DNA of 16,060 nt, from NCBI GenBank assembly GCA_019247245.1, contig JAFAPF010000400.1:1-16060 (forward strand), given 5' to 3'. A program made the translations under genes and the position numbers. The notes under the pieces were generated by a model that ran no database searches, had not been told where the DNA came from, and saw only the letters and a list, made by a program, of their open reading frames with translations. This document shows, in pieces, positions 13,622 through 16,060 of the stretch. How positions within the stretch are numbered: the first letter of the stretch is position 1; each line of letters begins with the position of its first letter. This DNA comes from Rubrobacter sp. (GTDB taxonomy: Bacteria; Actinomycetota; Rubrobacteria; Rubrobacterales; Rubrobacteraceae).

Positions 13622-14801
13622 AAGAAGGCTCCTCCTTAGGAGGCGGGTTCGGGTCCGTACCTTTCTCGTCCATCCGCTTTGTCCATAGCTCGTGCACGAG
13701 TACGTAGAGTGCCGCGACCAGGGGGATAGCGAGCAAGATGCCGATGAACTCGAAGAGGGTGCCCATGATCATGATCGCGAAGATTATGAGTGCCGGGTGC
13801 AGAGAGACCGCCTGGCTCATCACCAGCGGATGGATCACGTGCGATTCGATAGACTGTATGGCGAGGTACAAGAGGACCACCCACAGAGCCTTTATAGGAT
13901 CATCTACGAAGGTAAGCAGGACCGGCGGGATTACGGATATAAATGGTCCAAGGATCGGTATGAAGGTCAGCAAGCCACTCAAGATTCCCAATAGAAGCGC
14001 GAAAGGTATGCCGATCGCGAACCAGGTTACGGTAAAGAGCGAGCCAATAATCGCCGTGTATGCTAGCTGCCCCAATAACCACCTCTGGACGGACTTGTAT
14101 ATCTCGCTGAGGATCTCCCGCACCTGCTGCCGCCGACCGGCTGGGAAAAGAGCAACGAAGCCAGTAATCAGCGGTGTCGGCCGCGCGACGATGTAGGCGG
14201 CGGTGATTAAGACTATTGCCCCCATAGAAAGGATGTTGGTCACGCCCGTGTCCACACCTACGGCCGTCGAAACCATGTTGCCCGAGAGGTAGTTCCGCGC
14301 TGAGTCCCAGAGTTCTTGCGCCTCCGGTCGGAGATCAACGTTTAAGCCCAAAGCACTCTCTAACTCGCCAGCGAGTTCCTGTGTGCTCTCCAGGAGCCTT
14401 GGTAACGCTGCTACCAGCTGTCGGGTTTGCTCCGCCACCATCGGAGCCAGCGTTAGCACCGCCAGCATAAAAACGAGCGCGAGGCTGCTGAGGACGATCA
14501 GCGTCGCCCAACCGCGTTTCAGGCCCTTACGGACGAGGTAATCAACCGGGGCGCTAATGATAATCGAGAAAAGCAGGGTTAGCAAAAAGACCAGGACGAT
14601 TTCTAATCCGGCCTGGTACAGGAAGTACAGAGCGAGCAGTATCGCGAAGACCAGTCCTACTCCGATATATAAAATCGCTCTTCCCTCGTGCGCTCCACGA
14701 AAGCCTACCCACTCGTTCGCAATAGCGCGTTTATACCAGGCGAGGCACCCGAAGAAGCCATCGAAACAGCCACCGCCGTAAGTAAATGGTATCTTTAGCA
14801 T
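13557..14801 (-). CDS. AI-2E family transporter (PerM/YdiK-like membrane protein)
   Basis: The 414-residue product is a polytopic membrane protein with about eight hydrophobic segments: about 43-63, 66-84, 100-120, 190-206, 248-263, 265-284, 285-300 and 305-320, with further ones at 335-372. Family marks are the SAPVDYLVRKGLKRG loop after helix 2, a large amphipathic soluble stretch (120-190), FIPILGPFISVIPP, and ESHVIHPLVMSQAVSLHPAL (319-338). Members move small molecules or ions (autoinducer-2 export in TqsA, Na+/H+ exchange in others); the substrate is unknown here. The tail from 373 is charged and proline-rich. ATG 14801 is the only ordinary start but lacks a ribosome site, and the first 40 residues look unlike the family, so the start is uncertain. 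The 3' end overlaps accC antisense by 65 nt. Confidence 0.88.
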   Translation of the reverse strand: MLKIPFTYGGGCFDGFFGCLAWYKRAIANEWVGFRGAHEGRAILYIGVGLVFAILLALYFLYQAGLEIVLVFLLTLLFSIIISAPVDYLVRKGLKRGWATLIVLSSLALVFMLAVLTLAPMVAEQTRQLVAALPRLLESTQELAGELESALGLNVDLRPEAQELWDSARNYLSGNMVSTAVGVDTGVTNILSMGAIVLITAAYIVARPTPLITGFVALFPAGRRQQVREILSEIYKSVQRWLLGQLAYTAIIGSLFTVTWFAIGIPFALLLGILSGLLTFIPILGPFISVIPPVLLTFVDDPIKALWVVLLYLAIQSIESHVIHPLVMSQAVSLHPALIIFAIMIMGTLFEFIGILLAIPLVAALYVLVHELWTKRMDEKGTDPNPPPKEEPSSTKWEPADRLRRAAETVFRRS

Positions 14802-14848
14802 CCGGGAGTGTTTTCACGAGTCGTTCGAAATGGAGGATTTTAACGCGG

Positions 14849-15673
14849 ATGGGTGCTCGAGAGGCAGGTGTTGAACAGAAGAGGCTCCTTTTAGGTGGTA
14901 TGGCCCGTTGGTGGGGCGTGGACTTCTTCGGACCTAACTACATGAGCTCCGCAGAGCGCCGGAACGATAAGATCTACGTTTGGATTGACCCTTTTAATAT
15001 GTGGCGTCCGACGGATACTTTGGGGCACGTTTTAGAATGGCCTATCTTACGTTCGATCTTATTCTGGGCTCGCTTTCTCATACTGTTGGCGGGCTCTCTT
15101 CGGGCTCTGATCTCCTTCGTGGCTATCATGGCCGCTCTCTGGGTCTTCGTGAGCCTCATGGAGGTGGGGACGGAGTCTATCGGCGGCCCCTTAGGTGACT
15201 TGCTCGCTTTCTTTGCTGCCTTTCCTATCCTGCCGGCTCTCCTCCCTTTTTTCATCGCCATGAAGTTCACTCCTATCGGCCGCTACCATGGCGCCGAGCA
15301 TAAGGCTGTGGCTGCCTACGAAAAATACGGCGAAGTATCCCTTGAAGGCGCGAAGGATATGAGCCGCATCCACCCTCGCTGTGGCACCAACATTCTTATC
15401 TACATCATCCTTGTCGCCTTCCTCGACCCGCTTGTCGACTGGGCACCCTTCGCCGTTCTACAGTTCGTACTCATAAGCGAAGCATGGTTCGCCTTCGGCA
15501 AAACGCGCGTTTCTATCCTCGTTGGCAACTTCCTCCAGAGATACTTCACCACCTCCGAACCCCGCCAAAAGGAACTCGAGGTTGCCGTCGAGTCGCTCAA
15601 AGAGCTTTTGCGTGCCGAAGCTGGCGAACGTGGCGCCGACAAGGAGCCAGTCCTCATTCCCGCTCGTTATTAG
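14849..15673 (+). CDS. DUF1385 family membrane protein, divergent variant
   Basis: The 274-residue protein has the core DUF1385 (YqhQ-type) signatures RYHGAEHKAVAAYEKYGE (145-162) and HPRCGTN (175-181), followed by two hydrophobic segments. A long hydrophobic region (about 65-140) precedes them. The N-terminal family box, normally GGQAVIEGVMMRGP, is replaced by GGMARWWGVDFFGPNYMSSA (16-35): the Gly-Gly, Gly-Val and Gly-Pro are kept but the centre differs, suggesting a distinct subgroup. The function is unknown; in Firmicutes and actinobacteria the gene often lies near prmC/prfA. The charged C-terminus (230-274) is predicted helical. ATG 14849 lies 12 nt after GGAGG, a long gap; ATG 14786 is in frame but has no ribosome site and would overlap the transporter start. 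The two genes diverge. Confidence 0.83.
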   Translation: MGAREAGVEQKRLLLGGMARWWGVDFFGPNYMSSAERRNDKIYVWIDPFNMWRPTDTLGHVLEWPILRSILFWARFLILLAGSLRALISFVAIMAALWVFVSLMEVGTESIGGPLGDLLAFFAAFPILPALLPFFIAMKFTPIGRYHGAEHKAVAAYEKYGEVSLEGAKDMSRIHPRCGTNILIYIILVAFLDPLVDWAPFAVLQFVLISEAWFAFGKTRVSILVGNFLQRYFTTSEPRQKELEVAVESLKELLRAEAGERGADKEPVLIPARY

Positions 15674-16060
15674 CCGCCGGCTCTCCTCCACAATTGATTT
15701 TTGTTCTCAGTTTCTTTCCTTGTTGTAGGTGACATGTAAGTATCTCATTGAGGTTCAAGCGCTAGGGCTGGGTGACAATGTAGGCGATAGCCACTGCTAT
15801 ATTCTCACTCTCACGTTGTGATCCAGATCGTCGAGAAGATTGCTTAACTTCTCCCCAGCTTCTTCGTCAGTAACATAGTTCGGGAGCTCGGTCTCGACTA
15901 CCCCTTGCTCAGCCCCGTCGTCCGGATGTTGTACTCCAGAAGCTCCTGCCTAGGGCCTCAGGGTCGGCGTTCACACAACAAACTTCGTTCCCAAGTAGAC
16001 TACGAGGGCCGACTGGATCCCGCGTCCAGCCAGGCTGCTTATATGATAACGGGATGCCGC
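15674..16060. other. Right-end region without a convincing gene
   Basis: No plus-strand frame looks coding. On the minus strand a 51-codon open stretch (15949-15797) reads protein-like toward its end (VETELPNYVTDEEAGEKL, then DDLDHNVRVRI before TAG 15799-15797). It has no ATG or GTG start and is closed upstream by TAG 15952-15950. It may be the tail of another decayed gene. A small palindrome agccgccggct (15672-15682) at the DUF1385 stop has too little loop to be a terminator. The last bases contain short ctgga/tccag repeats of no clear meaning. Confidence 0.3.

Overview
The window looks like a chromosomal segment from a moderately high-GC, actinobacteria-like bacterium. Rubrobacter or a relative is my best guess. 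The reasons are a LuxR-type regulator whose pieces resemble the large Rubrobacter family, an F420-type LLM oxidoreductase, CsbD and DUF4188 genes, frequent ATA and AGG codons despite the GC content, and a mutL gene, which most actinobacteria lack. This placement rests on recognition from memory and not on a search.

Layout, left to right. A UbiB/ABC1 atypical kinase runs in from the left edge (1-1539). A gene-poor stretch follows (1540-2140); it holds a small possible ORF and the remains of an unrecognised minus-strand gene. A PduO-type cobalamin adenosyltransferase (minus, 2141-2668) diverges from a CDC48-D1-like AAA ATPase with an unfamiliar cysteine-containing N-terminal domain (plus, 2725-4275). 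Next is a decayed block: a SnoaL-like gene with two frameshifts (minus) divergent from a LuxR regulator with three frameshifts and a nonsense codon (plus). Then come an intact CsbD stress protein gene and a DUF4188 gene broken by one extra base (both minus). A clean two-gene operon follows, with an F420-type LLM oxidoreductase and a class III aminotransferase (7232-9542). Its last codon abuts the stump of a MerR-family gene that still has a textbook MerR promoter with a 19-bp spacer and an internal dyad. mutL (minus) then diverges from accB-accC (plus). accC carries a single-base frameshift beside a G run, and its end overlaps the convergent AI-2E transporter gene by 65 nt. A variant DUF1385 membrane protein gene diverges from that transporter. 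The last 390 bases hold no convincing gene.

How the genes fit together. The intact genes are mostly housekeeping: kinase regulation of membrane or quinone metabolism, B12 cofactor adenosylation, mismatch repair and malonyl-CoA supply. The accessory genes between 1600 and 9700 are largely eroded, apart from csbD and the LLM/aminotransferase operon. Six loci carry frameshifts, stops or truncation. Several have more than one lesion, and one lesion is a TGG-to-TAG-type substitution, which argues for real decay there. The single-base indels in accC and DUF4188 could instead be sequencing errors. I found no tRNA, rRNA, CRISPR array, complete insertion sequence or phage genes.
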